A stretch of DNA of 64,000 nucleotides from Laedolimicola sp934402125 (GCF_052065835.1 NZ_JBQHTG010000001.1:868001-932000); one strand, 5' to 3'. Positions 41,713 through 51,118 are shown, counted from the first letter of the stretch. Numbers and translations are program-made. Notes: generated by a model from the letters alone, not told the origin.

Positions 41713-42696
41713 TTATTTTGCAATCGGAAAGAGAAGCTTCTGGTTCTCTTCTGTATACATATTCTCTTTTGTAATCAGTTCCGAACCGGAATCTGTACTT
41801 TTCGCAATCTTTCTCCCCCGCACTGCGTTTACTGCCGTCTCCACACCCAGGTATCCCATGTTGAAGGGCTTCTGGATCACCAGGGCTTCATAAATACCCG
41901 CCTCCAGATACTGGATCTGTTCCATGGAACTGTCAATGCTGCCCATCCGGATCAGATCGGTCTTTCTCAGAACACGCACAGCCCGGGCCGCGCCTACGGC
42001 AGAATACTCGTTGAGACCCACGATCATATCCATGTCCGGATATTTTTTCAGAAGCTCCTTCGTCTGCTCATAGGCTTTGTCTGCGTCGGAATCGCAGAAT
42101 ACAATCTCCACAACCTGCTCTCCGAATTGCCCCAGACCCGCGCGGAAGCCTGCTTCCCGGCCTACCGCCGTGGAGCTTCCTTTTACGTGGCCTACGATAC
42201 CGATGACGCTGTCTTCCTTTGCGAAGCGCTTCATATAACTGCCCAGCTTATAACCGGCCTGGTAATTATCCGTAGCCACCACAGCGCTTCCTACCGGTTC
42301 GTCCATGATGGAATCCGCCAGAATCAGCCGGATTCCGGCTTCTTCTATCTGCTTCGCGTAAGGCACCGTCTGATCGGTGCTGCAGGGACAGAGCACTATG
42401 GCGTCCGGCTCTGTGGCTATGGCCTCCAGAATCATCTGATTCTGTTCCTCCACCTGCCGCTCATTTTCCGGCCCCATCACCGTCAGGTTTACATTGTATT
42501 CTTCTGCCGCCGTCTCTCCCCCCTGATAAACGGAGGTCCAGAAATCCGTATCGTCCAACGCCTTCTGAATCAGCACAATATCCAGCGGACGGGCCGCTTC
42601 CCGTTCTTTTTTCCAGTACCAGAAGCCTCCCGCCAGTACAACGATCGCCGTTCCGGCTGTCAGAAGAAGCCTCATTCTCTTTCTATTCATTTTCAA
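41713..42696 (-). CDS. Membrane-anchored sugar-binding sensor protein
   Basis: This is a 327-residue RbsB-like protein anchored by an N-terminal membrane helix (LLLTAGTAIVVLAGGFWYW) and no lipobox cysteine. The binding fold carries DIVLIQKALDDTDFWTSVYQGGETAA, DAIVLCPCSTDQTVPYAKQIEEAG and VIGIVGHVKGSSTAVGREAGFRAGL. It is encoded at the end of the YesN-YesM operon with a 14-base overlap. This fits an accessory protein that binds sugar outside and presents it to the kinase, as in three-component systems, rather than a transporter subunit. Confidence 0.83.
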   Translation of the reverse strand: MKMNRKRMRLLLTAGTAIVVLAGGFWYWKKEREAARPLDIVLIQKALDDTDFWTSVYQGGETAAEEYNVNLTVMGPENERQVEEQNQMILEAIATEPDAIVLCPCSTDQTVPYAKQIEEAGIRLILADSIMDEPVGSAVVATDNYQAGYKLGSYMKRFAKEDSVIGIVGHVKGSSTAVGREAGFRAGLGQFGEQVVEIVFCDSDADKAYEQTKELLKKYPDMDMIVGLNEYSAVGAARAVRVLRKTDLIRMGSIDSSMEQIQYLEAGIYEALVIQKPFNMGYLGVETAVNAVRGRKIAKSTDSGSELITKENMYTEENQKLLFPIAK

Positions 42697-44467
42697 CCGC
42701 AGCCCTATCCTTTCCGGCCGGAATCACCACCATGGCCCGGGTTCCCCTGCCCGGCTCGCTCTCGTAACGCAGTCCGTATTCCGGTCCGTAGAACAGTCGG
42801 ATCCGTTCGTTCACATTGGAAACGCCTACCCCGTTGGATTTGGTATCCCGGATATGCTTCTCGAACATATGGGCGAGGGCTTCTTCATCCATTCCGATAC
42901 CGTCGTCCTCCACCTCCAGCCAGATCAGACCGTCCTTACGGAAGCCGCGAATCTCGATGGTGCCCTTTCCTTCTTTATATTTGATACCGTGATAAATCGC
43001 ATTCTCCACCAGAGGCTGCAAAAGAAGTTTTACAATTTTTTCCTCTTTTATACTGTCCTCTACCGCGATACTGTATTCCAGCTTATCCTTATAACGCATC
43101 TTCTGAATGGTCAGATAGGCCTCGGTGCAGTCGATTTCCTCTCCGATGGTCACCAGCTCCTGCTCGTTGCTGATAGTACGCCGAAGCAATCTGGCCAGGG
43201 AGGAGGTCATAGTCACAACCTCTTTATTCTTCCCCCATTCTGCCATCCAGATGATGGAATCCAGGGTATTATATAAGAAATGCGGATTGATCTGGGACTG
43301 CAGCGCTTTCAGCTCGTATTTCCGTTTTGCCCGCTGCTCCCGCTCGCTCTGCTTCATCAGGTTCTGGATTTCTTCGGTCATGATGTTGAAGCTGCGGGTC
43401 AGAGAACCGATTTCACTGTTGTCACGGACCTCCAGGGCCGCATTGCCGAAATTTCCCCGCTCCACTTCCTTCATGGAACGCTCCAATCCTTTGATGGGCC
43501 GGGTGATCTCATTGGAGATCAGATACCCCAGTGTCAGCGCCACAGTAAAAAGCACCAGAGCCATAATCACGTAAATCAGCCGGGCCGCATCGGTTCCCTC
43601 CATCAGCTCAGCTATATCAGACACACCCACCACGATCCACCCGGTGGCTTCAGAGCGGGACACCGTGTACAGCTTTCCGTCGTCTGTTACAAAGGAGGTA
43701 TCGCCGCCCTCCATGACCTCGCTGATCAGTTCGTGCTTCATTCCGCTGTAAATCAGCTGCTGCTGGGGATGATATACGATACTCCCATCCTTATCCAGGA
43801 TATAGACGTAACCCTTATTTCCCAGGCTGATATGCTCGCACAGCTCCTGAATAGAGTTATAATTCAGGTCTACAAAGAAGACGCCGCAGACGCCCGGACT
43901 GATCTTATTGGTGATGCTTCTGCTTAAGGTCACCACCCAGTTGTATTTATCCCGCACCGCGTTCTGCACATGGGAGGAGGAGATAGCCGCCTGTCCCTGC
44001 AGTTCAAGCGCCTCCTGATACCAGGACATCTCTGTGACCCTGGCATAAGGATTCAGCTCCGCCCACCCGTCATTGATCACCGGCTCCCGGTTCTGGGGCA
44101 GCAGCCCGATATTGGTAATATCCCCACGGGTATCCGACACAGTCCGGAACACGGTTGTAATTCTTTCCCGCAGCTCCCTGGCACGTTCTTCGCTCAGATT
44201 TTCCGCAAACAGATAATCCCGCACGTCCGTATTGCCGGATACGATATAGGAAATATTTTCCATGTGGTTGATGTAGGAATCAATATCGTTGTTCACCTGG
44301 CCAATCAACTGGGAGGTATATTCCCTGGAATTTTTCAGGACCGTATCCTCCGTATACTGCAGAGAAATCACCAGATAGGTCAGCAGCGAAAAGACGATCA
44401 GTGCGCTGAAGGCCACAATGATAGACGTGCGGATACTGCGGAACCGCATCAGCAGGCTTTTTTTCAT
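42683..44467 (-). CDS. Sensor histidine kinase, YesM type
   Basis: This is a 594-residue kinase: a first membrane helix at about residues 14-36, an extracellular Cache-like domain (37-285, with GYVYILDKDGSIVYHP), a second helix (292-315), and a HAMP domain with NEITRPIKGLERSM. A His_kinase domain follows with the phospho-acceptor in LQSQINPHFLYNTLDSI near residue 395, and an ATP-binding domain with LLQPLVENAIYHGIK and DDGIGMDEE. It autophosphorylates on sugar or sensor-protein input and signals to the response regulator encoded just upstream, with which it overlaps by four bases. Confidence 0.92.
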   Translation of the reverse strand: MKKSLLMRFRSIRTSIIVAFSALIVFSLLTYLVISLQYTEDTVLKNSREYTSQLIGQVNNDIDSYINHMENISYIVSGNTDVRDYLFAENLSEERARELRERITTVFRTVSDTRGDITNIGLLPQNREPVINDGWAELNPYARVTEMSWYQEALELQGQAAISSSHVQNAVRDKYNWVVTLSRSITNKISPGVCGVFFVDLNYNSIQELCEHISLGNKGYVYILDKDGSIVYHPQQQLIYSGMKHELISEVMEGGDTSFVTDDGKLYTVSRSEATGWIVVGVSDIAELMEGTDAARLIYVIMALVLFTVALTLGYLISNEITRPIKGLERSMKEVERGNFGNAALEVRDNSEIGSLTRSFNIMTEEIQNLMKQSEREQRAKRKYELKALQSQINPHFLYNTLDSIIWMAEWGKNKEVVTMTSSLARLLRRTISNEQELVTIGEEIDCTEAYLTIQKMRYKDKLEYSIAVEDSIKEEKIVKLLLQPLVENAIYHGIKYKEGKGTIEIRGFRKDGLIWLEVEDDGIGMDEEALAHMFEKHIRDTKSNGVGVSNVNERIRLFYGPEYGLRYESEPGRGTRAMVVIPAGKDRAAVENE

Positions 44468-46077
44468 TTCTTCCGTTTCTCCTTCGCGTACTCCGTAGGA
44501 GTCTTTCCCGTAGCTTTCTTAAAGGCTACGCTGAAATAATGGGGATCGGCAAAGCCAACCTCCTCGGCCACCTCATAGGCGCGCTTGGAAGTATTTTCCA
44601 GCAGCTGCTTTGCCTTTTCCATCCGCTTCTTGGTCAGCGCCTCAATAAAGGTTTCCCCGGTGTGGGCCTTGAACATGGTGCTGAAATAACTGGTGCTCAT
44701 GGCCAGATAGGTGCAGACGGAGTTCAGCGTCACGTCTGAATTCATATAATTGCGCTCGATATATTCCAGCGTCCTTTGCGCCTGTTTTTTTCCATAGCTG
44801 TCCCTCTGCTCGTTCAGCAGCCGGGAGATATTTTTGCAGATGGAAATCACGTCTGTGGACATATCCCGCAGCCGTTCATAGGTATAAAGCCGGTTCATCA
44901 GTTCCTTTTCCTCTTTATAGATCTCCGGCTCCTGATCCTCCTCCAGATCTGCGCTGTTCACCACGCTGAGAAGCAGATTCTGCAGATAGATAATGGCGCG
45001 GGTCCGGTTCACCCGGCGCTCCCGCAGCTCCTGTGCAAAATCGCGCACCTCTTTTTCAATCTCCTCTGAATTACCTCCCTTTACTGCCGTGAGCACCCGT
45101 TCCGCCCAATGGGGCACGTCCACCGGGGCGCTCTTGCAGGCGTCCAGCATACCGGATACCAGGATCTGGGATCCGCCCAGCAGCCATTTCAGTTCCAGGG
45201 CTGCCTTCGCTTTTTCGAAGGACTGATACAGCTTCATCCGATCCTCCACCGTCTCGCCCACGCCTATGGTAGTCTCAATCAGAAGCAGTTCCCGGATGGT
45301 TGCCCGGATCTCTGCCAGCACAGTTTCTGTCTGTTTATCCAGCTCCTTCTGATCTTTCCCGCTGAAAATGATCACAGTCCGGGCGTCCATATTCTGGAAC
45401 ACCGCGCCCAGTCCCCTCTGCTCCACCAGCTCCTGGGTGATATTGTAGATGGAAAATAACGCCAGCTCCTCCCGCACGCCTGAATACCGGTTCAGGAACG
45501 GAGTCAGATCGTCTCCCTCCACAATCGCGGTATTATAGAAGGATCCCGGAAGGGATACATCCAGATCTCTCATTTTCTCTTCCAGCTCCTCCGGATGCTC
45601 GTCCCCGCGCAACAGGCTGTTCAGAAAACGTCCGCGCAAAAGAGGCCTGTTGCTCTGATAGGCCCCTTTTAATTTCTTTAAGGTTTTTCGCTTGCTCCGC
45701 GCTTCCTCCAACTGTTCCTTCGCCTTCAGAAGCACTTCCGTCAGTTCCGACGGCGTAATCGGCTTCAGGATATACTCCATGACCTGATAGCGTACCGCCT
45801 GCTTGGCATACTCAAATTCATCGTAGCCGCTGATAATAATGGTCCTGGTATCCGGACAATTCTCATAGATATATTTTGCCAGCTCAATACCGTCCACATA
45901 GGGCATACAGATATCGGTCAATACCAGATCCGGTTTTTTTGCCCGGATCACTTCCATGGCTTCCCGTCCGTTTTCACAGCTTGCCACCAGCTCAAATCCC
46001 AGTTCCCCCCAAGGGATATTTTCGCCGATTGCTTCGCGGATCAGGGCCTCGTCATCCACCAGCAATACCTTATACAT
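44464..46077 (-). CDS. Response regulator, YesN type (receiver plus AraC HTH)
   Basis: This is a 537-residue protein. It has an N-terminal receiver domain (VLLVDDEALIREAIG, phospho-acceptor aspartate in DLVLTDICMPYVDG near residue 55, IIISGYDEFEYAKQA), a long central region and a C-terminal AraC-type DNA-binding domain (VTLNSVCTYLAMSTSYFSTMFKAHTG, then VAEEVGFADPHYFSVAFKKATG). It probably activates the ABC transporter operon. The ATG at 46077 follows GGGGGAG; five extra codons upstream are less likely to be used. Confidence 0.92.
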   Translation of the reverse strand: MYKVLLVDDEALIREAIGENIPWGELGFELVASCENGREAMEVIRAKKPDLVLTDICMPYVDGIELAKYIYENCPDTRTIIISGYDEFEYAKQAVRYQVMEYILKPITPSELTEVLLKAKEQLEEARSKRKTLKKLKGAYQSNRPLLRGRFLNSLLRGDEHPEELEEKMRDLDVSLPGSFYNTAIVEGDDLTPFLNRYSGVREELALFSIYNITQELVEQRGLGAVFQNMDARTVIIFSGKDQKELDKQTETVLAEIRATIRELLLIETTIGVGETVEDRMKLYQSFEKAKAALELKWLLGGSQILVSGMLDACKSAPVDVPHWAERVLTAVKGGNSEEIEKEVRDFAQELRERRVNRTRAIIYLQNLLLSVVNSADLEEDQEPEIYKEEKELMNRLYTYERLRDMSTDVISICKNISRLLNEQRDSYGKKQAQRTLEYIERNYMNSDVTLNSVCTYLAMSTSYFSTMFKAHTGETFIEALTKKRMEKAKQLLENTSKRAYEVAEEVGFADPHYFSVAFKKATGKTPTEYAKEKRKK

Positions 46078-46097
46078 AATGCTCCCCCACACTTATT

Positions 46098-46994
46098 TTA
46101 CCCGATAAACTGATTGATCAGATTCATAATCTGGTCAAAGAACCGGGTGATAAAATTGCCTACCTTCTCTGTATCAATTTTATCCAGATCCAGTCCCATT
46201 CCCTTCAGCTTGTTATAAATCTCCGTCGCCTGTTTGGAAAGGGCGTCCACATCAATATCCAGCTTGCTGATCTTATGCATCAGTTCGATCAGCTGCTTGA
46301 TCTGGGCGTCGGTCAGCTTAATATCAAACTGCTTCATGGCGTCGCGGATTACGGCTTCAATATCTGCGTCGCTGTCAATGTCGCCGGCCAGAACCTGCTG
46401 CTTGATATAGGCAATCATATCGGAAGCCGTCTCGGAATTTCCCAGGGAATCTCCCAGATCTCCGGTCACTACCAACTCGTTGACCGCTGTCTCCAGCGCC
46501 TGCTCATCTACCTTGCTGTCCGTCATTTCCGCGTAACCCTTTACCGCTCCAATCAGGGCTGAGGTTCCGGAGATATTGGTGGGAGCCGCCACGAATACGT
46601 TGGCGTCCTGAAGTCCTGCGGTCAGCAGCGCATTGGTATACATATCAATGGTACAGTAGCTAATATTATAAGTAGTTACATTCAGTCCCGCGCCCTCGTC
46701 GGCCGGACGAATCAGTACGGAAGACAGCGCTCTGGTTCCGATTACCGAAGAAGAAAGATAGGAATCCAGATACTGGTGCTCCTCGCTGTTGGTAATGCTG
46801 ATCACGTCATAATCGTCCAGGTCGCCTTCATCGATACCCAGGAGTCCCAGCACCGTCGCCCTCTGATCGGCTTTTAAGTCCGCGCCCAGAGCCAAAATCG
46901 GCTTTTCATCGGAAGCAGCGTCTGCTGTAACTCCAAGCCCCAGAACCAGGGTCATTGCCAGTGCCAGTGATAACAGTTTCTTTGTCAGTTTCAT
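46098..46994 (-). CDS. DUF1002 family secreted protein
   Basis: This is a 298-residue protein with a signal peptide (LLSLALAMTLVLGLGVTADA), followed by the DUF1002 region: DQRATVLGLLGI, ISITNSEEHQYLDSYL, VIGTRALSSVLIRPADEGAGLNV, NALLTAGLQDANVFVAAPTNISGTSALIGA. The C-terminal 110 residues are helical. The family is common in Firmicutes and has no settled function. It overlaps the upstream hydrolase stop by four bases and precedes the response regulator by 20, so it is part of the sensing operon. It may be an extracellular partner of the kinase, which is inference. Confidence 0.85.
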   Translation of the reverse strand: MKLTKKLLSLALAMTLVLGLGVTADAASDEKPILALGADLKADQRATVLGLLGIDEGDLDDYDVISITNSEEHQYLDSYLSSSVIGTRALSSVLIRPADEGAGLNVTTYNISYCTIDMYTNALLTAGLQDANVFVAAPTNISGTSALIGAVKGYAEMTDSKVDEQALETAVNELVVTGDLGDSLGNSETASDMIAYIKQQVLAGDIDSDADIEAVIRDAMKQFDIKLTDAQIKQLIELMHKISKLDIDVDALSKQATEIYNKLKGMGLDLDKIDTEKVGNFITRFFDQIMNLINQFIG

Positions 46995-47959
46995 GATTTT
47001 TTACCTCCCGCTTTCCGTCGCGGCTCAGCAAGCCGCACGTACAGCCATGCGTAGAGATCCTTGTAGACCGTAGCCCGGTCTGTCTCATTCAGGATCTCAT
47101 GTCTGTCATTTTCATATAAAATCCAGGTTACATCTTCCATACCGGCCGCCTGAAAGCTTTTCCGTACCTGTTCTACACCTTTTCCAAAATTTCCCACCGG
47201 ATCTGCGCTGCCGGACGCAAAGAGAATCGGCAGATCCTTTGGCATCTTCTGAAGATTTTCCGGTCTGGACGCGTCCTCAATGCTGCGGAACAGATTGTAA
47301 TAGCCGTTCAGCGTAAACAGGAAGGTACAACGCTCATCTTTAAGATACGCATCCACCATCCGTTCATCCCTGCTCAGCCAGTCTTTGCTGGTACGGGCCG
47401 GCTGGAAGTGCTTATTATAGCCGCCAAAGGCCAGATTGTCAACAAAGGGCCAGCGATACCGCCAGCCGCGCAGCTTCGCCATACACCGGCAGAGCTTCTG
47501 CCCAAACCGGAGCGCCGCCAGCGGCTGGCTTCCGGTTCCCATGATAATGGCCCCGTCCAGCTCGTCCCCATAGCGGCACAGGTACTGCCGGAGCAGAAAG
47601 GATCCCATGCTATGCCCCAGGATAAAGTAAGGCAGATCCGGATATCGCTTCGCCGTTTTCCGGTGAAGCCTCCGCAGATCCTGCAATACGATCTCATTTC
47701 CGTTTTCTTCCGCGAAATAACCCCAGTCCTCTTTCTTCACAATGGAACGGCCATGTCCCAGGTGATCGTTTCCGATGACCAGAAATCCTCTGTCCGTCAG
47801 ATATGAAGCAAACTCCTCATAGCGTTCGATATATTCTACCATGCCGTGGAAAATCTGAAGCACCGCCACCGGCTTTTCCTGCTCCGGCCTCCATTCCACC
47901 CCATGTATCTTCGTTCGTCCGTCGGCGGACGCAAATGTAAATTCCCGTTTTACAGCCAT
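46991..47959 (-). CDS. Alpha/beta hydrolase, lysophospholipase-like
   Basis: This is a 322-residue hydrolase of the PldB/monoacylglycerol lipase type. It has IFHGMVEYIERYEEFASYL near residue 38, GNDHLGHGRSIV, the nucleophile elbow YFILGHSMGSFLLR near residue 115, the acid region LPILFASGSADPVG near 250 and the catalytic histidine in ENDRHEILNE near 290. It has no signal peptide, so it acts inside the cell. The ATG at 47959 follows GAGGAAAAC, which lies directly behind the T run of an upstream terminator. It is the first gene of the sensing operon. Confidence 0.85.
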   Translation of the reverse strand: MAVKREFTFASADGRTKIHGVEWRPEQEKPVAVLQIFHGMVEYIERYEEFASYLTDRGFLVIGNDHLGHGRSIVKKEDWGYFAEENGNEIVLQDLRRLHRKTAKRYPDLPYFILGHSMGSFLLRQYLCRYGDELDGAIIMGTGSQPLAALRFGQKLCRCMAKLRGWRYRWPFVDNLAFGGYNKHFQPARTSKDWLSRDERMVDAYLKDERCTFLFTLNGYYNLFRSIEDASRPENLQKMPKDLPILFASGSADPVGNFGKGVEQVRKSFQAAGMEDVTWILYENDRHEILNETDRATVYKDLYAWLYVRLAEPRRKAGGKKS

Positions 47960-47976
47960 TCTGTTTTCCTCAAAAA

Positions 47977-48036
47977 AGGGGTGTCCCAGAGCATCTCCCG
48001 CGCGCATCTGCACGGAGACCGCTTTGAGATACCCCT
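47977..48036 (-). terminator. Terminator after the cytidylate-kinase-like gene
   Basis: On the minus strand AGGGGTATCTC ... GGGACACCCCT forms a long stem with an internal loop and is followed by TTTTTTG. The ribosome site of the next gene begins directly after the T run, so read-through would be needed to express the hydrolase from the upstream promoter. Confidence 0.7.
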
Positions 48037-48054
48037 CTCATCTCTCTGTATCTG

Positions 48055-48681
48055 TTATTTCCCGGCAAGCATATTCTCCGCGAAGTCCTGAATCGCCTTC
48101 GCCGCCTGCTCAAAGCTCATCTGGGTTGTGTTGATACACAGATCGTAATTCTGCATACTCTCCCATTCCTGACCTGTAAAATACCGATAGTAATCACGGC
48201 GATACTTGTCCGTCTTGGTAATGAACCGATCCGCTGCCTTCCAGTCGATCTTCTGACGGTTCATCTCCTTCTCGATACATTTCTCCCGGGACGCGTAGAT
48301 GTATACACGAACCAGTCCCGGCTTATCACGGAGTACATAATCTGCCGCACGGCCAATTACCACGTAATTGGACTCGTCTGCCAGCTCCCGCAGCACCTTC
48401 GCCTGATAGTTAAACAGGTTGTTGTTGGAAGTAAAATCTTCCTTCTCCGGCGGGATCAACCCTCCGGTGTATACCTTCTGGGACGCCCGGAACAAAAGAC
48501 TCTGCTTCTGATCCTCGTCTGCCCTGGCGAACAGCTCCTCGCTGATACCGCTGTCGTCAGACGCCAGACGGAGGATATTCCGATCGTAGAGCTCCACGCC
48601 CAGATTCTTTGCCAAAATTTTTCCGATAGAGGTAGCCCCGCTTCCGCAGGTTCTGGTGATTGCTATTACGAATTTGTCCAT
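48055..48681 (-). CDS. Cytidylate kinase-like protein (AAA_26 family)
   Basis: This is a 208-residue P-loop protein. The N terminus IAITRTCGSGATSIGKILAKNLG holds an unusual P-loop (CGSGATSIGK). VELYDRNILRLAS and NYVVIGRAADYVLRDKPGLVRVYIYA follow, the pattern of the cytidylate kinase-like family. Members are widespread in gut Firmicutes and their substrate is generally not known, so CMP kinase activity should not be assumed. The ATG at 48681 follows AGGAGG by seven bases. It has a strong promoter and a terminator of its own. Confidence 0.85.
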   Translation of the reverse strand: MDKFVIAITRTCGSGATSIGKILAKNLGVELYDRNILRLASDDSGISEELFARADEDQKQSLLFRASQKVYTGGLIPPEKEDFTSNNNLFNYQAKVLRELADESNYVVIGRAADYVLRDKPGLVRVYIYASREKCIEKEMNRQKIDWKAADRFITKTDKYRRDYYRYFTGQEWESMQNYDLCINTTQMSFEQAAKAIQDFAENMLAGK

Positions 48682-48719
48682 ATACAAGCCTCCTCTTTTC
48701 ACCACTGATAGTTAATTTT

Positions 48720-48748
48720 ATTGTAGTTTTTTTTCGGGCTTTTGTCAA
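48720..48748 (-). promoter_or_regulatory. Promoter of the cytidylate-kinase-like gene
   Basis: On the minus strand a consensus TTGACA and TACAAT are separated by 17 bases. The -10 lies 38 bases upstream of the start codon. Confidence 0.8.
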
Positions 48749-48760
48749 TTGCTGTTTCGC

Positions 48761-48789
48761 TTGTCAAACAGGGACCGCTCTGCTATTAT
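48761..48789 (+). promoter_or_regulatory. Promoter of the large membrane protein gene
   Basis: TTGTCA and TATTAT are separated by 17 bases, with the -10 about 50 bases upstream of the ATG. It is back to back with the cytidylate-kinase promoter; the two -35 elements are 12 bases apart. Confidence 0.75.
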
Positions 48790-48839
48790 CAGATTAGATT
48801 GTTATCCCATTTTATAGAAGTAAGGCAGGTATCTCCTTT

Positions 48840-50936
48840 ATGAAGCATACGATTCAGAAATTCCACCGGCTTTCCACGCCTACGGCCGCGGCTCTTTCCC
48901 TGTGCCTGGCTCTTTTCCTGGCGCTGGTGCTGGAACTCGGTATTTTTCAATTTTCTTATTTTACACAGAACTCCGGAGCTTATCCGGAGACAGCCCTTGA
49001 CCTCTCCGGCATGGAGGGCTGGAACGGGGAGGCCCTGGCAATCTTGCCGGAGAATCCGTCCGTATCCTTCGACGGCCTTTCCCTGCCGACGCGCAGGGTG
49101 ACCGTGACCATGGCCGGGCCTTCCGGCGTCATCTCCGGCAATGTGGGCATCTGTGACGCGGCCAGTTCTGTGAAGACCACCGGGGCGGGCAGCTTCTCGG
49201 TCAATCCGGGCGGTCAGGAAAATACCTTTACCGTGCGGCTCCAGAGCCGCGGCGATCTAACCCGGCTGCGTCTGACCTTTGCGGAACTGAATGAGCCGGT
49301 TTTTCTGCTCTCAGCCACCCTGAATGCCAGACAGCCCCTCGCCATTCACTGGCTTCGTGTATTCCTTCTGACCGGGCTTCTGGCCGCGCTGTTCCTGACC
49401 TTACGCTTCCGTCTCTACGCACAGGATTATCAACCGGACAGACGCAGCCACCGCCTCCTGAATCTGGGCGTGCTGCTGCTTGCTTTCTTTATCTCCGCCG
49501 GAATTCTGTATGGAAGCGATGCTTCCCACCAGCTTCTGCGGCCCTATCCGACCCTGGAGGAGGTTCGCTCCCCGGAGATGGTAGTGGACGCTTACATGCA
49601 GCAGCTGGACGCCTTTGAAAAGGGACAGCTGGAGCTTGACCTGGACGTCAATCCGGCCTTACATGAACTTACCAACCCTTACGATAAGGGCGAGCGGGAT
49701 AAAAATGGTGTGAAATATCACTGGGATCGGGCCTATTATAACGGAAAATACTATTCCTACTTCGGCCTGGCACCGCTTTTTATGGTCTATTACCCGGTAT
49801 TCTGGCTGACCGGCATGCTGCCCACGACCATTTTCGCAGGAGCCTGCCTCACCGTTTTTGCCATTCTGTGTATCTTTGCGGCCATTCAGGGGCTTATGCG
49901 GCTCTTTACGCCAAAGGCCAACCTGCTGCTCTTTCTCTTAGGAGAACTGGCTGTGATAGGCGGCAGCTTTCTGTGGCTTATGCAGGCTTCAGCCTCCAGT
50001 TTTTACTATCTGCCGCTCATTGCCTCCTTTGGCTGGCTGGGCGCATTTGCAGCTTTCGCCTGCTATGGATATCAGGCAGGGAAGCCCTGGAAACGGATCG
50101 TACTCTTTGCGCTCTGCGGACTTTCCGTAGTAATGCTGGTATTGTCCCGGCCCAACGCAGCGCTGCTGGCGATGGCCTTCGGCGCGCCGCTATTCCTGCA
50201 AATTCTCTTTGATAAGAAGCGGCCTGCCCGGCAGCGCTTTCTGGAAAGCGCCCTGCCTTTTCTGATCCCGGTTCTCATGGGAGCAGCCGGAATCATGTAT
50301 TATAACGCTATCCGTTTTGGATCGGTTTTTGAATTTGGCACCTCCTACCAGCTGACGGAAAGCGATATCCGCTACAATTCCGTGACGCCAGGCCTGCACC
50401 ATTTTGGTTCCATGCTCTATCACTATTTTGCGGAATCCTTTGTATACACAGAATTTTTCCCCTTCCTGCGTTTCACCACAGAGAAATGTGTGGATTTCGG
50501 CAACTATCTCTATCAGGAATACAGCGCAGGGCTCCTGCAAATGCCGCTGAATCTGGTCATATTCCTGTTGATTCCGGCAGTATTCACGCGGTCTTCTTCC
50601 TCCGACCGGAAAGGACTTCTGAAAAAACAGACCGGCGTGCTGGTGCTGCTGGCGGCTCTGGCCCTGGGGTATCTGGATTTTATGCTGGGCGGAATCCATA
50701 TCCGCTATGTCTGCGACCTGACCCTGGCTCTGTCCGTGCTGGCCCTGTTCCTGATACTGGAGCAGATCCATTTTGACGGAACGCGATCCGCGCGAATTCT
50801 GTACGTAATAGTGTTGTGCGCGATACTGGTGACGATTGGGAGGGGAGTTCTTACGATTTTCTCGAATGAAACCAATGATGTGTTGTTAAAGAATCCGGAC
50901 TTCTATCTGTATGTGAGCCGGATATTCCATCCATAG
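48840..50936 (+). CDS. Large polytopic membrane protein, possible GT-C-type glycosyltransferase
   Basis: I do not recognise a named family. The 698-residue protein has a membrane helix at about 15-38, an extracellular beta-rich region (about 45-165), helices at about 172-190 and 205-225, and a conserved-looking soluble stretch (YDKGERDKNGVKYHWDRAYYNGKYYSYFGLAPLF, key parts YHWDRAYY and YYSYFGLAP). At least eight further helices run to the C terminus. Aromatic-rich outer loops plus many helices resemble GT-C glycosyltransferases that use lipid-linked sugars, but no clear acidic catalytic motif was found. It is a single-gene unit with a good promoter and is followed by a long inverted repeat. 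Confidence 0.6.
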   Translation: MKHTIQKFHRLSTPTAAALSLCLALFLALVLELGIFQFSYFTQNSGAYPETALDLSGMEGWNGEALAILPENPSVSFDGLSLPTRRVTVTMAGPSGVISGNVGICDAASSVKTTGAGSFSVNPGGQENTFTVRLQSRGDLTRLRLTFAELNEPVFLLSATLNARQPLAIHWLRVFLLTGLLAALFLTLRFRLYAQDYQPDRRSHRLLNLGVLLLAFFISAGILYGSDASHQLLRPYPTLEEVRSPEMVVDAYMQQLDAFEKGQLELDLDVNPALHELTNPYDKGERDKNGVKYHWDRAYYNGKYYSYFGLAPLFMVYYPVFWLTGMLPTTIFAGACLTVFAILCIFAAIQGLMRLFTPKANLLLFLLGELAVIGGSFLWLMQASASSFYYLPLIASFGWLGAFAAFACYGYQAGKPWKRIVLFALCGLSVVMLVLSRPNAALLAMAFGAPLFLQILFDKKRPARQRFLESALPFLIPVLMGAAGIMYYNAIRFGSVFEFGTSYQLTESDIRYNSVTPGLHHFGSMLYHYFAESFVYTEFFPFLRFTTEKCVDFGNYLYQEYSAGLLQMPLNLVIFLLIPAVFTRSSSSDRKGLLKKQTGVLVLLAALALGYLDFMLGGIHIRYVCDLTLALSVLALFLILEQIHFDGTRSARILYVIVLCAILVTIGRGVLTIFSNETNDVLLKNPDFYLYVSRIFHP

Positions 50937-50948
50937 AAAGAAAATACG

Positions 50949-51118
50949 AAGGGCTGTTACAGCAGAATATTACAGTTTTCCATATCCCATGTTCGCCCGT
51001 TTCTCGTTACAGCTGTATGCCTGGCTCAGACTAAAGTCTGCTCCATTCATACAGCTGTCTCGAAAAGGCGGACATCTGGATATAGGAAAAACTGTTTATA
51101 CTCTCTGCAACAGCCCTT
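50949..51118. repeat. 170-bp imperfect palindrome, MITE-like or long hairpin element
   Basis: The left arm starting AAGGGCTGTT (50949) matches the reverse complement of the right arm ending AACAGCCCTT (51118) along almost its whole length. Perfect inner blocks are ACAGCTGTATG (51009-51019) against CATACAGCTGT (51048-51058), and CAGACT/AGTCTG lies at the centre. ATAC flanks it at 50944-50947 and 51120-51123, possibly a target duplication. It stands between the convergent membrane-protein and pgi genes, where it could also end transcripts from both sides. Confidence 0.7.
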
